A stretch of 64,000 bases of DNA from Macrotis lagotis (Eukaryota; Chordata; Mammalia; Peramelemorphia; Peramelidae): positions 60,355,818 through 60,419,817 of the forward strand of contig NC_133658.1 of NCBI RefSeq assembly GCF_037893015.1. Reading direction: 5' to 3'. Positions 24,043 to 36,039 of the stretch are shown here, in pieces. Every line of letters starts with the position of its first letter. The stretch's first letter is position 1. Under the pieces are notes generated by a model. It had not been told where the DNA came from and ran no database searches. It was given only the letters and a program-made list of their open reading frames with translations. The position numbers and the translations under genes are program-made.

Positions 24043-24777
24043 GGTGAATGCTCTCAGAAGTGCTATTCCATTTTCATCATAGAGAGTATCTGCGTTGCTT
24101 GGTTCTCCCTGGAGTTCTGCCTGCGGTTTATCCAGGCCAGGAACAAGTGCCAGTTCTTCCAGGGCCCCCTGAACATCATTGACATCATGGCTATTTCCCC
24201 TTACTATGTGTCACTCTTTGTATCGGATGAAACCCAAGGAAAGAGTGAGAAGTCCAGTGGCAACAACTACTTGGAGAAGGTGGGCCTGGTGTTACGGATC
24301 CTGCGAGCTTTGCGTATCCTGTACGTGATGCGACTTGCCAGGCACTCCCTGGGCCTACAGACCCTCGGTCTCACTGTACGCCGATGTACCCGGGAATTTG
24401 GCCTTCTCCTGCTTTTCCTATGTGTCGCTGTCACCCTTTTCTCTCCCTTGGTCTATGTTGCAGAAAATGAATCAGGGAGGGTGCTTGAGTTTACCAGCAT
24501 ACCGGCTTCCTACTGGTGGGCTATCATCTCCATGACCACTGTGGGCTATGGGGACATGGTACCCCGGAGTGTCCCAGGACAAGTGGTTGCACTGAGCAGC
24601 ATCCTGAGTGGGATATTGATCATGGCATTTCCAGCAACATCCATCTTTCACACTTTTTCTCATTCTTATCTAGAACTGAAAAAGGAGCAAGAGAGGCTAC
24701 AGGCCCGTCTCAGTCGCATACAGAATACCAATCCATCCAACGAGCCTGGCCTTCAGGAAACGGACAACTTGCTCTGA
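24043..24777 (+). CDS. KCNG4: KCNG4 (Kv6.4) voltage-gated K+ channel modifier subunit, last coding exon
   Basis: Exon opens in phase 0 after a pyrimidine-rich acceptor (AG at 24041-24042) and runs 244 codons to TGA at 24775-24777. In order it encodes S2 (YSIFIIESICVAWFSLEF), S3 (around NIIDIMAISPYYVSL), an S4 with regularly spaced Arg (LRILRALRILYVMRLARHS), S5 (FGLLLLFLCVAVTLF), the P-loop with the selectivity filter TVGYGD, S6 (GILIMAFPATSIFHTF) and a short cytoplasmic tail. Kv6 proteins do not conduct alone; they join Kv2 subunits at the plasma membrane and shift gating. In S6 the Kv2 P-x-P hinge reads PAT, as expected for silent subunits. The match to KCNG4 over KCNG1 rests on the EFTSIPASYWWAIISMTTVGYGD block and the tail LELKKEQERLQARL, recalled from the human proteins. 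The exon with the T1 domain and S1 is not in the window, so this is the 3' part of the gene. The tail ends in NEPGLQETDNLL and seems shorter than human. Confidence 0.96.
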   Translation, partial: GECSQKCYSIFIIESICVAWFSLEFCLRFIQARNKCQFFQGPLNIIDIMAISPYYVSLFVSDETQGKSEKSSGNNYLEKVGLVLRILRALRILYVMRLARHSLGLQTLGLTVRRCTREFGLLLLFLCVAVTLFSPLVYVAENESGRVLEFTSIPASYWWAIISMTTVGYGDMVPRSVPGQVVALSSILSGILIMAFPATSIFHTFSHSYLELKKEQERLQARLSRIQNTNPSNEPGLQETDNLL

Positions 24778-25601
24778 GAAGGAATATTCTTGCCTATCAA
24801 ATACCTCTGACTCTGAAACTTTCGTGGAGGGATCGATAAAGGGAGGAAATGGATTCATAGAGTGTTCCATGTGGAAAAGGCTGAGAAGATGCATTAACTA
24901 GTTCAGCCATTTTCATTTTATAAGTGAAAATGAGCCTCAGAAAGAGAACAAGAGCCACCCAGGATCAACCAGCAAGCTAGAGAGAGATCCGAATTGAGTC
25001 AAGGCTCTTCCTTCCCAGCTCACTTCAGTTCCAGCCAATCATAACTAGCTGAAGCTTACTTGCTCTCCTTCCTGAAGGTCCTATGGAGCCCATCCAAATC
25101 TTAATACCAGAGGTTAGGCTCTGATCCATGACCTTCTCCAGAGCCCATGGCTACAAAGATGGACTTGTAGCAGATGGGACCCACTTTGATGAATTAAATT
25201 GTGCTCATTTACTTCCCTTTGATGGCCTAGGCCTTTCTTACCTTTCTGAGTCTATATTTGCTCACCTATAAAATAAGCATCACAAATTATGATCCCTGCT
25301 TTAGAGTTTTATTTTAGGGTAAATGTTTTATAGTCCTTAAAATGTTAAAGAAATATGAATTCTTATTATTCCCATACTCATCATGAATTTCCTATGGACC
25401 TGAGTGTCCTTGGTCCTTAAAAATGGAGAGCGAGAGAAAGCTATGTTTACCTTAACTCTTCTTCATAAGCCATACCCCCATAGGTATCTAAAAGTGAGGA
25501 AACTTCCCAATTTCTTTGGCTCACACTCTTACTCAGAATTCTAGAGGTTCTACCACATCAAATCATAGGATAAATAGCATCCTCCCAAAGACTCTTTCCC
25601 T

Positions 25602-25800
25602 TTGTTATTGTTCAGCTGTTTCAGTCATGTCTGACTCTTTATGCCCTAGTTGAGGTTTTCTTGGCAGAGATCCTAAAATGGTTTCCCATTTCCTTCTCCA
25701 GCTCTTTTTATAGATGAAGAAACTGAGGCAAGCAATGTGAAGTGACTTAACCAGGTTCACACAGCTAAGAAATGTCTGAGGACAGATTTGAACTCATTAG
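25602..25800 (-). mobile_element. MAR1-like SINE
   Basis: ttgttattgttcagctgttt to ctgaggacagatttgaactc, nearly the whole 3' two-thirds, minus strand. About 825 bases after the KCNG4 stop. Confidence 0.75.
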
Positions 25801-27488
25801 AAAGTCATGAGAAAAGGAAGTCATTAGAAAACTCGAGCTTGTGATTTTTGTGGGTTTAGTTGAGCATCAGTCTCAAGCAATTCCTTGAAAAAATCTATTA
25901 AATTTTAATTATGAGTTATTGTCCATAATACTCCTGTTTACTTGTTATAAACATTTTATGCTTTTCAAAGCATTTTCATGGATATTGTCTTATCTGATAC
26001 TCACAACAAACTTACAAAATAGGCAAGGCATATATATTTCCCAGGTGACAAACAAGGAAACTGAGGTTCAGAGAGATTTACCCAATTCCACACAGCAAGT
26101 TAGGGTCAGAATGAGGGCTAAAAGCCAGATAGTTGGACTCCTACTTCAATTTTCTCATTGTTATTCATGTTTTCTGGGATCACAGAATTACAGAAGTATA
26201 TTGAACCCAGAAGTCTTTTCTTCCAACCCTATCCTTTTACAGAGAAAAAAACTGAGCTACACCTCTCGTATTATACCCACCCAGGTCACTCAGGATTTAA
26301 ACTCAGACCTTCAGGATCTGAAACCATATCTTTTTTCCCATATTACTGTACCTCTCTCATTTAATAAGTAAATCTTTATATCCTGATCCAGCCCCTTCAT
26401 TTTATACACTGAGCTATGTAGCCGCCCTAGGTACCTTCCTAGAGAGGGAGACAAAAGAGCTGATGAAGTACTAGTGACAAAGCCAGCACTAGGATTCATA
26501 TTCTCTAAATTCTAAACTCAATTCTTATTCCATCCCATTATATGGCCTCTCTAAATGTTCTTATGCAAAAAATTATTTTTAAAAAGTTATTTGCTATTAG
26601 AAATCCTGAAAAACAATAAAATCTCCAATTGTGTGAATATATTAGCAAAACTCTTAATTAAATCTCAATTTAATTCAGTTCAATTTCAATACACCTAATG
26701 TTTTAACATAAAAAAACAAATTGAGGCTCTCTGCTAATTTCAAGTAGAAAATTAGACTCAGTTGGTGAAACAAAGCTTAATTAAATTGTCTATTTTTTTC
26801 ATTACACTAACTTCCCAAGAGAATTTTATAAGCTATTACATTGTCAACATTCCTGTCAAGTACTTTTTTCACTATAATTGGCCAATGCAAGGCCATGTGA
26901 TTCCCCAGTCAGAGAGATGGGTGTGTATGCATATAAATATATGTGTGTTTATACATATGCATAAATGAATGTCCTATGGGTTAAGTAATATTGCTAGGGC
27001 CAATGTTAGAAAAGTTCTAGATAAGAATAAACTGCTTCCATATTGAAGAAGAAAACCCCAGAGAGGTAGGGAATAAGGGAGGAATAGAATTTGGAATTAG
27101 AAACTTAAATAACATGTTAAAAATTGTTTTTTACATGTCATGAGAGGTATAAAATATTACTTAAAATTTAAAAAATGATTACCCCTTATTTAAGGCTCTG
27201 TATGAGCTACAGCACATACATGACTTTATTCAATTGAGGCCACTTCTCTTGAAATTTTATACAAGGTCGCCAGTTTGAATTATCAAGCCAAACTAGGCAA
27301 CTAAAGTCAGATTGGAATTTTTCTCTCTCTTCCCTTGCTTTCTGAGCCACCACTGGCTCCTGGTTTTCTTCTTAGCTTTCTATAACTGTTCCTTCTCTTT
27401 CTCCTTCATCCTTTTCCCATCCTATAATGTGTTTGTCCTGCAATAGTACTTCATCAGCTCTTTTGTCTTCCCTCCCTAGGAAGGTACC

Positions 27489-27775
27489 TAGGGCAACTAG
27501 GTAGCTCAGTGTATAACCAACCCTGGAGTCAGAAGGACCTGAGTTCAAATCCCACTTCTGACACTTGATACTTACTAGCTGTGTGACCCTGGGCAAGTCA
27601 CTTAACCCTGATTGCCTCATATCTCCGGTTGTCCTATTTCATATCTGGGCATTTTACCCAGATGGCTCCAGAGGAGAAAGTGAGACAGGTGACTTAACAT
27701 AGCACCCCCCTCTCAAATTCAATTCACATGCATGTCCTGGCTTCATCTCTTGATGGAGGGCAAATAACAACAATA
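27489..27775 (+). mobile_element. Longer tRNA-derived marsupial SINE
   Basis: tRNA-like head (ggtagctcagtgtataacc, gagttcaaatccc), then a unique body (cccagatggctcc, gaggagaaagtgagacagg, cacccccctctcaaattcaa) and a tail aaataacaacaata. Same family as the copies at 49849-50150, 58508-59282 and 60826-61247. Confidence 0.8.
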
Positions 27776-28160
27776 GCATCTTCCCTCTCTACACTCACTC
27801 TTTGAATAATCTCAACTCCCATGGTTTCAGTGATCTTTTCTATACAGATGACTCCCAGATGTCCCTATCTCCATGTCCCACTTTTCACTGGGTATTCTCG
27901 CTGGCACCTCAAAACCTACATGTACCAAACTAAGTTTATATTCCCACAAATCATTTCTCCTCTTATTTCCCATTTTGATTATTCTATTTGTGACACCTCT
28001 ATTCACCTATTGAGTCAAACAATCTCAATTACCTTTGATTCTTTCTTCTTCCTCTCTTCCTACATCTTGCTGATTAATAAATCCTATTCAATCTACCTTC
28101 ACAATATTCTTTCATTCAGTTCCTTCTCTTCATTTTATTGAAATTCTACCATCTTAGTAG
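27776..28160 (+). mobile_element. L2-type LINE fragment
   Basis: gatgactcccagatgtccc, tggcacctcaaaacctacat and ctgattaataaatcctattc match the L2 3' half. Confidence 0.6.
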
Positions 28161-28527
28161 AAGGTCCTCATTACCAGTCAATTAGCTAGTTATTGAGTGC
28201 CTACTATGTGCTGAGACTATGTTAATTGCTAGATTCTGTAGAATCTCCCCTAATCCCCCAGTTATGACTCTTTCTTTTCTTGACCTTTATATAACAATGG
28301 GATGGTTTATTCCCACTCTAATGCACTTAACATGTTGTGGTGATTTCTGAGAGGTGCCAAAGCAGACAAAAGGTTCCACCTTGAGCACCCCCTCCCCACT
28401 CCATTCAACTTAAAGTCTTGCATTTGGGACATACTAGCTATGGGGCAGTCACTTCAGAGGCCAATAGCTCACACGAATCACTTGGACAAATCATTTAAGT
28501 TTTCACTGCCTCCCTGTAACTTTCTAA

Positions 28528-28700
28528 AACAGGTGTTCTTAATCTGGTAGATTTCAGGGGTCTGGGAACTTGGATGGGGGAAAATAATACATTTTAATTT
28601 TTATTAACCTCTTAATTAAAATTTTGCATTTCCTTAAATTATTTTAAAACATCATGCTGAGAAGTTCATAGGCTTCACAAGACTGCCAAAGGGGTCTCTG
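28528..28700. repeat. MITE-like inverted-end repeat
   Basis: ggtgttcttaatctggtag, ggtctgggaacttgg, agaagttcataggcttcac and agactgccaaaggggtctc. Confidence 0.5.
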
Positions 28701-29564
28701 TATAACTTGCATACAGTTGCTATAAAAGAACAGAATTCTGTGTCAGAAATTATTTTGTACTTTTGAAATCACAGATCCAAACCCCTCCAAAATTTTTTTC
28801 TGTATTTTTACATTTTTCTGCTAGACTAAGTTCCACAAAGGCAGGATCTGTGTTCTTTAGCTTTGATAACATTCTTAGCACCCAGGACTGGGCTTTAAGT
28901 CTAGTAGGCAAGCATATAATAGGTTGAAGGTGAAAGAAATTTAAAATTGTGCTTTTCTCAAGTTAACTTAAGAATACCAATTACTTTCTTTCTACATTAT
29001 AGATTCAAGGACATGCTAGTTCTGGAAAGGACCTTAAAACCACTCAGGAAGAACTAAACGCCCAAGGGGTTAGTGGGCAGGTCTACTGATTGTTGCCTAT
29101 CTGCTGCTCTCTTCTTTTTAAATAATTTTTTTTTCAATCAAACCTATCTTCTCTCTTTCCTACTAACTTAAACATAGAAACAAAATCCCTATTACTAACA
29201 TATAGTGGTCAAGCAAAACAAATTCCCATATTGGTCATATCCAAATTTTTAAATTATTCTACACTCTAGTCTTTCACCTCTATAACTGGGGGTGGGAAGT
29301 ATGTTTCATCACAAGTTCTCTGAAATTATAGGGGGTACTACATTGATCAGAGTTCCGAAGTCTTTCAAAGTTGTTTGCATTTACAATATTTACAATATCG
29401 TATAAGTTGCATTTACAATATTTACAATATCATATAAGTTATTCTTCTGGTTTTTCTCACTTTACTCTGCATCAGTTCATTCAAATCTCCCTAGATTTCA
29501 CTGAATCCATTCCTTTTATCATTTCTTACAACCTAGTGCCCTTTCCACTATGTGACCTCATGAC

Positions 29565-29790
29565 TTCATGGTAAAAGGCAGTCATCGTGCGGTTGAAAAA
29601 GAACTACTGGTCTTTATTAGTCAGAAGATTCAGGTTCTTGGTCTTGCTACTTACTATGTGTCAATCCTTCAGCCTCAGTTTCCTTCACTGTAAGATTGAG
29701 ATACAAATCCTTGCTTTGCCTCAGGGCTGTTGCGGGGGAAACCTTCATAAACTCTACATAGTCCCTTTAGAAATTTGAGCTATTGACTGC
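29565..29790 (+). mobile_element. MIR-like SINE
   Basis: agaagattcaggttcttg, cttactatgtgtcaatcc, cctcagtttccttcactg and cctcagggctgttgcg. Confidence 0.55.
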
Positions 29791-30475
29791 TCATGAAGGC
29801 ACTGCCAACTAAACATAGCATTTGAGAAGTCCTGAAGAAGTTCTATAAAAAGACAAAATGTGTGTGGGGGGGCGGGGGGGAGGGTTGCTTCAAGTGCCAA
29901 GAAAAAGTAGAAGGAAATGGCTGGCTACCACATGGCTGAAGAGATCAAAAGCTTTGCACCCTAATGCAGTCTCAGCTTGTCATAAGCCTTGTTAAATTGT
30001 CTATGCAGCAACTCAGTTTAGATGAGAAGCTGAGACACGGATTGTAAATTGCTCACTGACAATTGTGATAGTTTCTTTGTTCTGGGTCTTTCACAGAAGC
30101 AAAGCTGAGTGGGACATTTCATTCCTGTATAATTCAATTTGGTGATGAATTCGGTGCTTTGAGTTATATTTAGCTGATATTACTGCTGTCTAAGGTTCCT
30201 GCTTTAAATCATTCACTAATAAGTTTTAATTAAAACCTCCTTGAGGATGCTTGGCATTCTCTAAAACATAACTTTATTTACAGGGTTGTTTCTCTCCCCC
30301 CCCACCCACACCCCAATTTCCCAAGAGATATATTAAATGCCATTAAGAAATTAGTTTTTGTATTTTCTATACAGGGAGCAAAAATTATCTCACTCAAACA
30401 TCTTTGTCAATCTCAATTTATCAGTGGGGAAATTTATGAGTATAAAGGGATCAGATTTCAAAAATAACTATGTAG

Positions 30476-30790
30476 GGAAAGGAGGAGGAAGAGAGCAAGA
30501 GGGAAAGAAAGTAGATGAAAGGAAGAGAAATGAGAAGAAAGGATGGGGAGAGGAAGAAAGAAGGAAGTAAGAGAAGTTAGAGGAAAAAGAAGAAAGGGGT
30601 GATGAGAGAGGAAGAAAAGAAAGGAAGAAAGAAAAGAGAAGCAAGATTAGAAGAAAGGGGAGAGAGAGGGCATTGGAAAGAAAATGGGAGGGGGCAAGAG
30701 AGGGGAGAAGGAGGGGAAAGAATGAGAAAAGGGGGTCGAACAGAGAGAGAAATAATGGTAGAGGAGAGAGAAAAGTCAAAATGGGAGAGT
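30476..30790. repeat. Polypurine tract of about 310 bases
   Basis: Almost only G and A on the + strand with irregular gaagaaag and ggggag blocks. It lies in the KCNG4/ADAD2 intergenic region just after a stretch free of repeats. Confidence 0.9.
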
Positions 30791-32967
30791 ACATGACCTC
30801 CTACTTTCTTTGGGACTTGAGCACTTGGCAACTTTTCACATTCAATTTCCATTTCAAAATCTGTGTGTGGGTGTGGAAACTTCACCTTTTGGTCATGGTC
30901 CCAAGCCTTCAGTTATGGCAGCTAACATTAGATGTAGCCCCCTGCTTATAGAACATGACTTCAGTTTTGTTTGCAGATTTTTTTGTTTTGTTTCGAAAAC
31001 AGTACTTGGAACATGAAATGGGTGCTTATTCCAAAAGGAAGGCACAGAAATTGTCCTAAACATGCCTTATTTGTATTTCATTTTTGTCCTACGTTCAGGG
31101 AGTAATCAGATACAACTAAATCAAACATAAAAACTACTCCAGAAGGTAGAGGGCATCTGGTATCCAACAGACTAATGGATAAATCATCTTCAAAAATACA
31201 CAGGGAATCTATAGTATCTTGGTGTTCAGGAAAGGATTAAGGGGGTAGTGTACAGTAAGAGCTTTCTCCCCTTGAGCTCCTTTTCCTGGGAAGATGTGAT
31301 TAAAAGGAGTAGAGATGAGGCAGAGGCAAACCCAGGATCATAGATTTCAAGCTAGAAGGATACTTGGAGAGCATTTAGTCTAATTTTCCCCCTGACTTTG
31401 TGAGGGAGTAACTGAGCTCCAAAAGCTTTGATGACTTGCCCAGGGTCACAAAGGTAGTAAATAACTGGGATTTGAACCTAGCTTACCCAACATCCATTCC
31501 AATATTCTTTTCCACTGTGTTCTGTTACCTCTGATGAAATCTTGGAGTCACAGCAGTTTTCAGGAACAGAGAGATAAAGAGTAAGTGCCCATGATCAGAA
31601 AGGCAAGAAGGCAGCAACTATGAATAACAGCCCTCTAATGGAGATGCCAGCCTATAAGCAGTCTATGAAAAGTCCTTCCTAAACCTTAATGCCCCAAATA
31701 CAAAACACATTGCTTTATATGTGGTCTGACAAAGAGTCAGAAGTCAGTAAATGCTACTAATCAGAACTTGAGTTATTGTTTTGTGGATTGTCTAGACCTA
31801 ATAAAATGATAGAGAAAATGTTAGTCATGCACATTGATCTCAAAAGTGTGCCACACTTTTCTCAGAGATGCGGTTATTAAACATTTACCAGCATGTCCCT
31901 GGTATATGAGACTAAATAGCTGATTCTTATCAAGAGGGAAATGAGGACACAGAGATCCAGATATGACCTCTGTGTAGTAGATCAAAATGTTTTATAAACT
32001 TTAACGTACTAGATATGAATGCTGGGTTATTATTCTGAATTGAACCACCTTGAAGGCTGCTGGAAGACTTAAAATATAAAATAGATGAAAGAAAGACCTT
32101 ATGTTGTGAGGTCACTGACATCTTCATCTTTGCCAACATTTTCTAAACCCCTCCCTTGGATGACCCTGTGCCAGAGATTACAAGATTCTGATAAGTAACA
32201 CTAATGTACTATGGACATGAAGGCCCTATATTCCTCTAGAGTCTGATGGAGAAATAGTGGGGACATAAGCTGCCTGAGGAAGTCCTTTGGGGGCAAGGGG
32301 AAAGGGTGGCTAAGGTCCTAAGAACCTGGATAGAAAACAAAAGTAATTTTTTTTATAACTGGAGGCATCCTAGTCCTGAGTAGAGAAGAATTATATCAAT
32401 TTCAGTCAGTATTCCAATGCAACCCTCCATGATCCAGCTGCTCCAGAACTGGCCCTTTATCCTAAAGAACAAGGATGCCTTCTGGGAATGACAGATAGCA
32501 ACAAGGTCACAGGACACCTATGTGATGACAACCAGTCATTCAACAAGCATTTGTTAAAAACTAGCTGCATTCTAGTGTCTGTGTAAAAATCTAGGATTGC
32601 AAAGAAAATAAAGAGGAATTTCTGTGCTCTGTTCTCCCTCAAGAAGCTTATATTCTAAAAGTTCCCAAGTCATAAGTACAAAGTACTCACAGGGTGGAGG
32701 AAAGACAACCTTAGAGAGGAAGCCTCTAGCATTGAAAATAACTAGGAAAGGCTTCTACAGAAAGCAGGGTTTGACTCAGAAGGTCCACAGACATTAAGCT
32801 CCAGGGATATCAGTTAAGAAACAAGGAGATGCCAATCCCACTTCACTCAAGAGCTGGGAAATCAAGCTGTTAGGACCTGCTCCCATGGAATCAGCCCTCT
32901 CCTGAATGTCCCTAGAGAGTTGTTAGAGGTGGGCAATTTTATCTGGAGGTTAAGATAGGTGAAGTGA

Positions 32968-33212
32968 GGGCTGCAAGATGGCACAATAGTGGAAAGAGCG
33001 GTGGACCTGGAGTCAGGAAGACTTATCCTCCCAAGTTCAAATCTGGCCTGAAATACTTCCTAGCTGTGTGACCCTGGGCAAGTCACTTCACCCTCAGCTT
33101 TTGCCTCAATTTCATCATCTGTCTAATGAGCTAGAGAAAGGTATGACAAACCACTCAGTTTTCTTTGCCAAGAAAACCCCAATTGGGGTCATTATGAGTT
33201 GAATATTAGAGA
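32968..33212 (+). mobile_element. MAR1-like SINE, nearly full
   Basis: Head ggcacaatagtggaaagagc, ctgggcaagtcacttcaccc, then ctttgccaagaaaacccc and ttggggtcattatgagttg. Confidence 0.8.
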
Positions 33213-33828
33213 AGTTTACTAATTAAACTAAAGTAAATAGATCCTAAGTACCTGTAGATACATCAAACAGGAGTAGGTCAGTTAAGATTAAACAGAAGGG
33301 GTCCTTTGGTGACAAGGACTGGATGCATGGATTTCATCACCCTTTTGGTGTTCCTGTTTACATGTATTCCTTTCTACCTTTAGAAGGGGCCTGCTCTAAC
33401 TTGTGGATGTCAATCATTTTTGACAATTAATAGGCTCTATCACCTAGAGAGAACAGGCATATAAATTCAAACAACTCTAGATTCTAAATGCAACCAAGAA
33501 CCATAGAAAAGCAGTTCAGTAACCACAAGAATGAATAAATTGAATAAATCTGTCCATCAATCACTGAATTTGTGAATCAATGAAAAAATGCTTATTAAAT
33601 AATTAAGAATTTAATATCAATAATTGAATAATATGGTAATCACTAATAAAAAAAATCAAGACTCCCCCACTCTCAAGGAAACAACATACAAAAATAGTTT
33701 ATAAAAAGGTCCAGAAATTCTATGAGTAAAGTGGTGAGATTGATAACTAGCCTCAGTCCAACATAAGTTGGACAAATGACTATGTGGGAGAATTTCAAGG
33801 CTTAAAGGCAGGGCAAATGTTAAGGCCT

Positions 33829-34080
33829 TGAGGACTGGTGGAACAGTAGACAGAGCTCTGGGCCTGGAGTATATCAGACCCAAGTTCAATTCTAGCCTCA
33901 ATCTGACTGTGACCCTGGACAAGTCCCTTATCTCTATTTGCCTCAGTTTATTTGTAAAATAGAAGTAATAACAGCATCTACCTCAAAGACCTGTGCTGAG
34001 GATCCAATGAGTAATAATTGTAAAGTGCTTAGGACAATGCCTAGTGCATATTAAGACTATACAAATGCTTATTCCCTTTC
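33829..34080 (+). mobile_element. MIR-like SINE, nearly full
   Basis: gtagacagagctctgggcc, gactgtgaccctggacaag, cagcatctacctcaaagacc and taaagtgcttaggacaatg in the right order. Confidence 0.7.
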
Positions 34081-34104
34081 ATTCCATTTAAGAATTGGTG
34101 GCAA

Positions 34105-34189
34105 ATTATGTAAATCAAAAATATGCATATGCATGTGAATGAAAGTCAAAAAACTTTCCTAACATGTAATTGGAAAAATAAAATAAAAA
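34105..34189 (+). mobile_element. Short 5'-truncated L1 tail
   Basis: An 85-base insert ending in tggaaaaataaaataaaaaa between exact 15-base duplicates of aagaattggtggcaa (34090-34104 and 34190-34204). This is the mark of target-primed reverse transcription. Confidence 0.8.
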
Positions 34190-34561
34190 AAGAATTGGTG
34201 GCAAGACAGATAATTCTGCTGCCAAGAGTCCCCTAACCCTTCCAAGATTTGGACAACCTTAGATAATGAGATTGTGATCTGTATCAATATTAGTGTTCCT
34301 ACATCAGTGAAATACCATTCCTTGGTACACTAGCATATTCACCTGAGTACCCAGAAACATCATTTAATTTGTCCCCCAGTTACTGAGAAACCTAAAAAAG
34401 CCAGTCAGCATTTAGCCTTTGCTAAATTGTCCAAAGGTTCCCTGAGCAATGATTCCCACTGCCTTTTGGTGTCAGAAGGAACAAGCATTATTTACAAAAG
34501 AGGTAGAAGAAGAATAATAGGTAAATTTTTTCTCTGTCAAGAATATAGAACTATTAAGCTA

Positions 34562-34730
34562 GGTTTTTTTTAGGGGTTTTTTGGGGGTTTTTTGCGAGGC
34601 AAATGGGGTTAAAGTGGTTTCCCCAAGGCCACACAGCTAGGTAATTATTAAGTGTTTGAGACCAGATTTGAACCCAGGTACTCCTGACTCCAGGGCCGGT
34701 GCTTTATCCACTGCGCCACCTAGCCGCACC
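34562..34730 (-). mobile_element. tRNA-derived SINE (WSINE1-like), full length
   Basis: Minus-strand copy with exact duplicates of attaagctag on both sides (34552-34561; 34731-34740). Confidence 0.92.
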
Positions 34731-36039
34731 ATTAAGCTAGTTTTAAAAAAAAAAAACTTTTTCCATGGATAAGTCAGAACTTAAATTCAGTCTCTAGAGA
34801 TCAGATATGGATTGCTCAGGTGAATGGCCAATCTGTCTGATGTAGTAGCAGGAGGTTTATAGGAGACCCAAACAGATCTATGAGAAATACAAAATAGGAA
34901 ATCAAAAGGATCATTTACATAATGGTTCCTAGACTCTCTGCTCCTATTTTTAGGTCCAGTGAAGTCTAGTTCCTGCCTCCAGGTACACATACAAGAGCAC
35001 TGAACCCCACCTACACCCTCAATTTAATCCATACATCTTATTTGTATATAGTTTTTTCATGCTGCCTCCCTAGAGCACCTAGTGAATGACAAGTGGTTAT
35101 TTGCCTTTCTTTGTATCCCAAGGGGCTTAGCACAGTTCTTACACCCACATGGTTGGTGGATTTGACCTGTCCTAGAGTGTATCAAACATGAGAGGAGGAA
35201 AACTCTAGTCTATTCTGCTTTGCTCAAAGTAGACCTTTATTGCCTCATCCCGTCTTTAAATAGTTGTGCCTAAGCTCTGAAAACAAGGTCTGCTGCACAG
35301 GGATTGCCATGCAAGACCAGGACAGAGGAGGCAGATTGATGTGAAGTGGGAACAAATCTTACTTATTTGGCAGAATACAGTTGGCTAATGTCACTGAGTA
35401 ACTTGTTTACCCAACAACTATGTGATTAATGGGTACCAAAAGGTTTGGTGGGTACAGGGCAGTGTACAATGGAAGAACTATAGGCTTCAGCTTGATGTCA
35501 CTAGCCCAGCACAAAAAAAGTAAATCAATTTAAATGACCTCCTAAGAGAACAATCCGTAGTAAATGGGCTAATTAATAGACTTCTAAGTCTTTAATCATT
35601 CCTCCTTTTTTTCTGCAACCATGACAATTATTCAGTAACTGAATATTAATTTGAGAAAACACAGACAGATACAGCTAAATCATTTAATATTTTGGAAAAA
35701 ATCAGCCAAAAAAAATCTTGTGCTCCTGACTTTCACCCCAGCCTACCCCAGCCACTTCATCTCCCACTATCCCAAATATATATCCTTCATTCCAGTGAGG
35801 CAAAACTCCATATCTCCCTCTGCCCCAACTTTTATCCTTTCATAATCTCATGTTTATTCAGAGGATATAGAATAGAAGTGTAGGGATTATCCAAGCAAAA
35901 GTCCCTCATTTTACAGATGAGAAAACTGAGGTCCAGAAGTTACCTATCCCCAACAAAATGACACAGGTAGCAAAATGAGGATTCTTTTTGAATCCCCTTT
36001 CAGAGCTCTCTGCATTTAAATCATGCTGACTATACTTTT

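Noticed and set aside
24516-24839. Alternative frame overlapping the KCNG4 exon
   Set aside because: Shadow of the channel coding frame, which contains the pore signature.
30468-30951. Frames on both strands over the polypurine tract
   Set aside because: Low-complexity Lys/Glu/Arg or Ser/Leu/Phe strings only.
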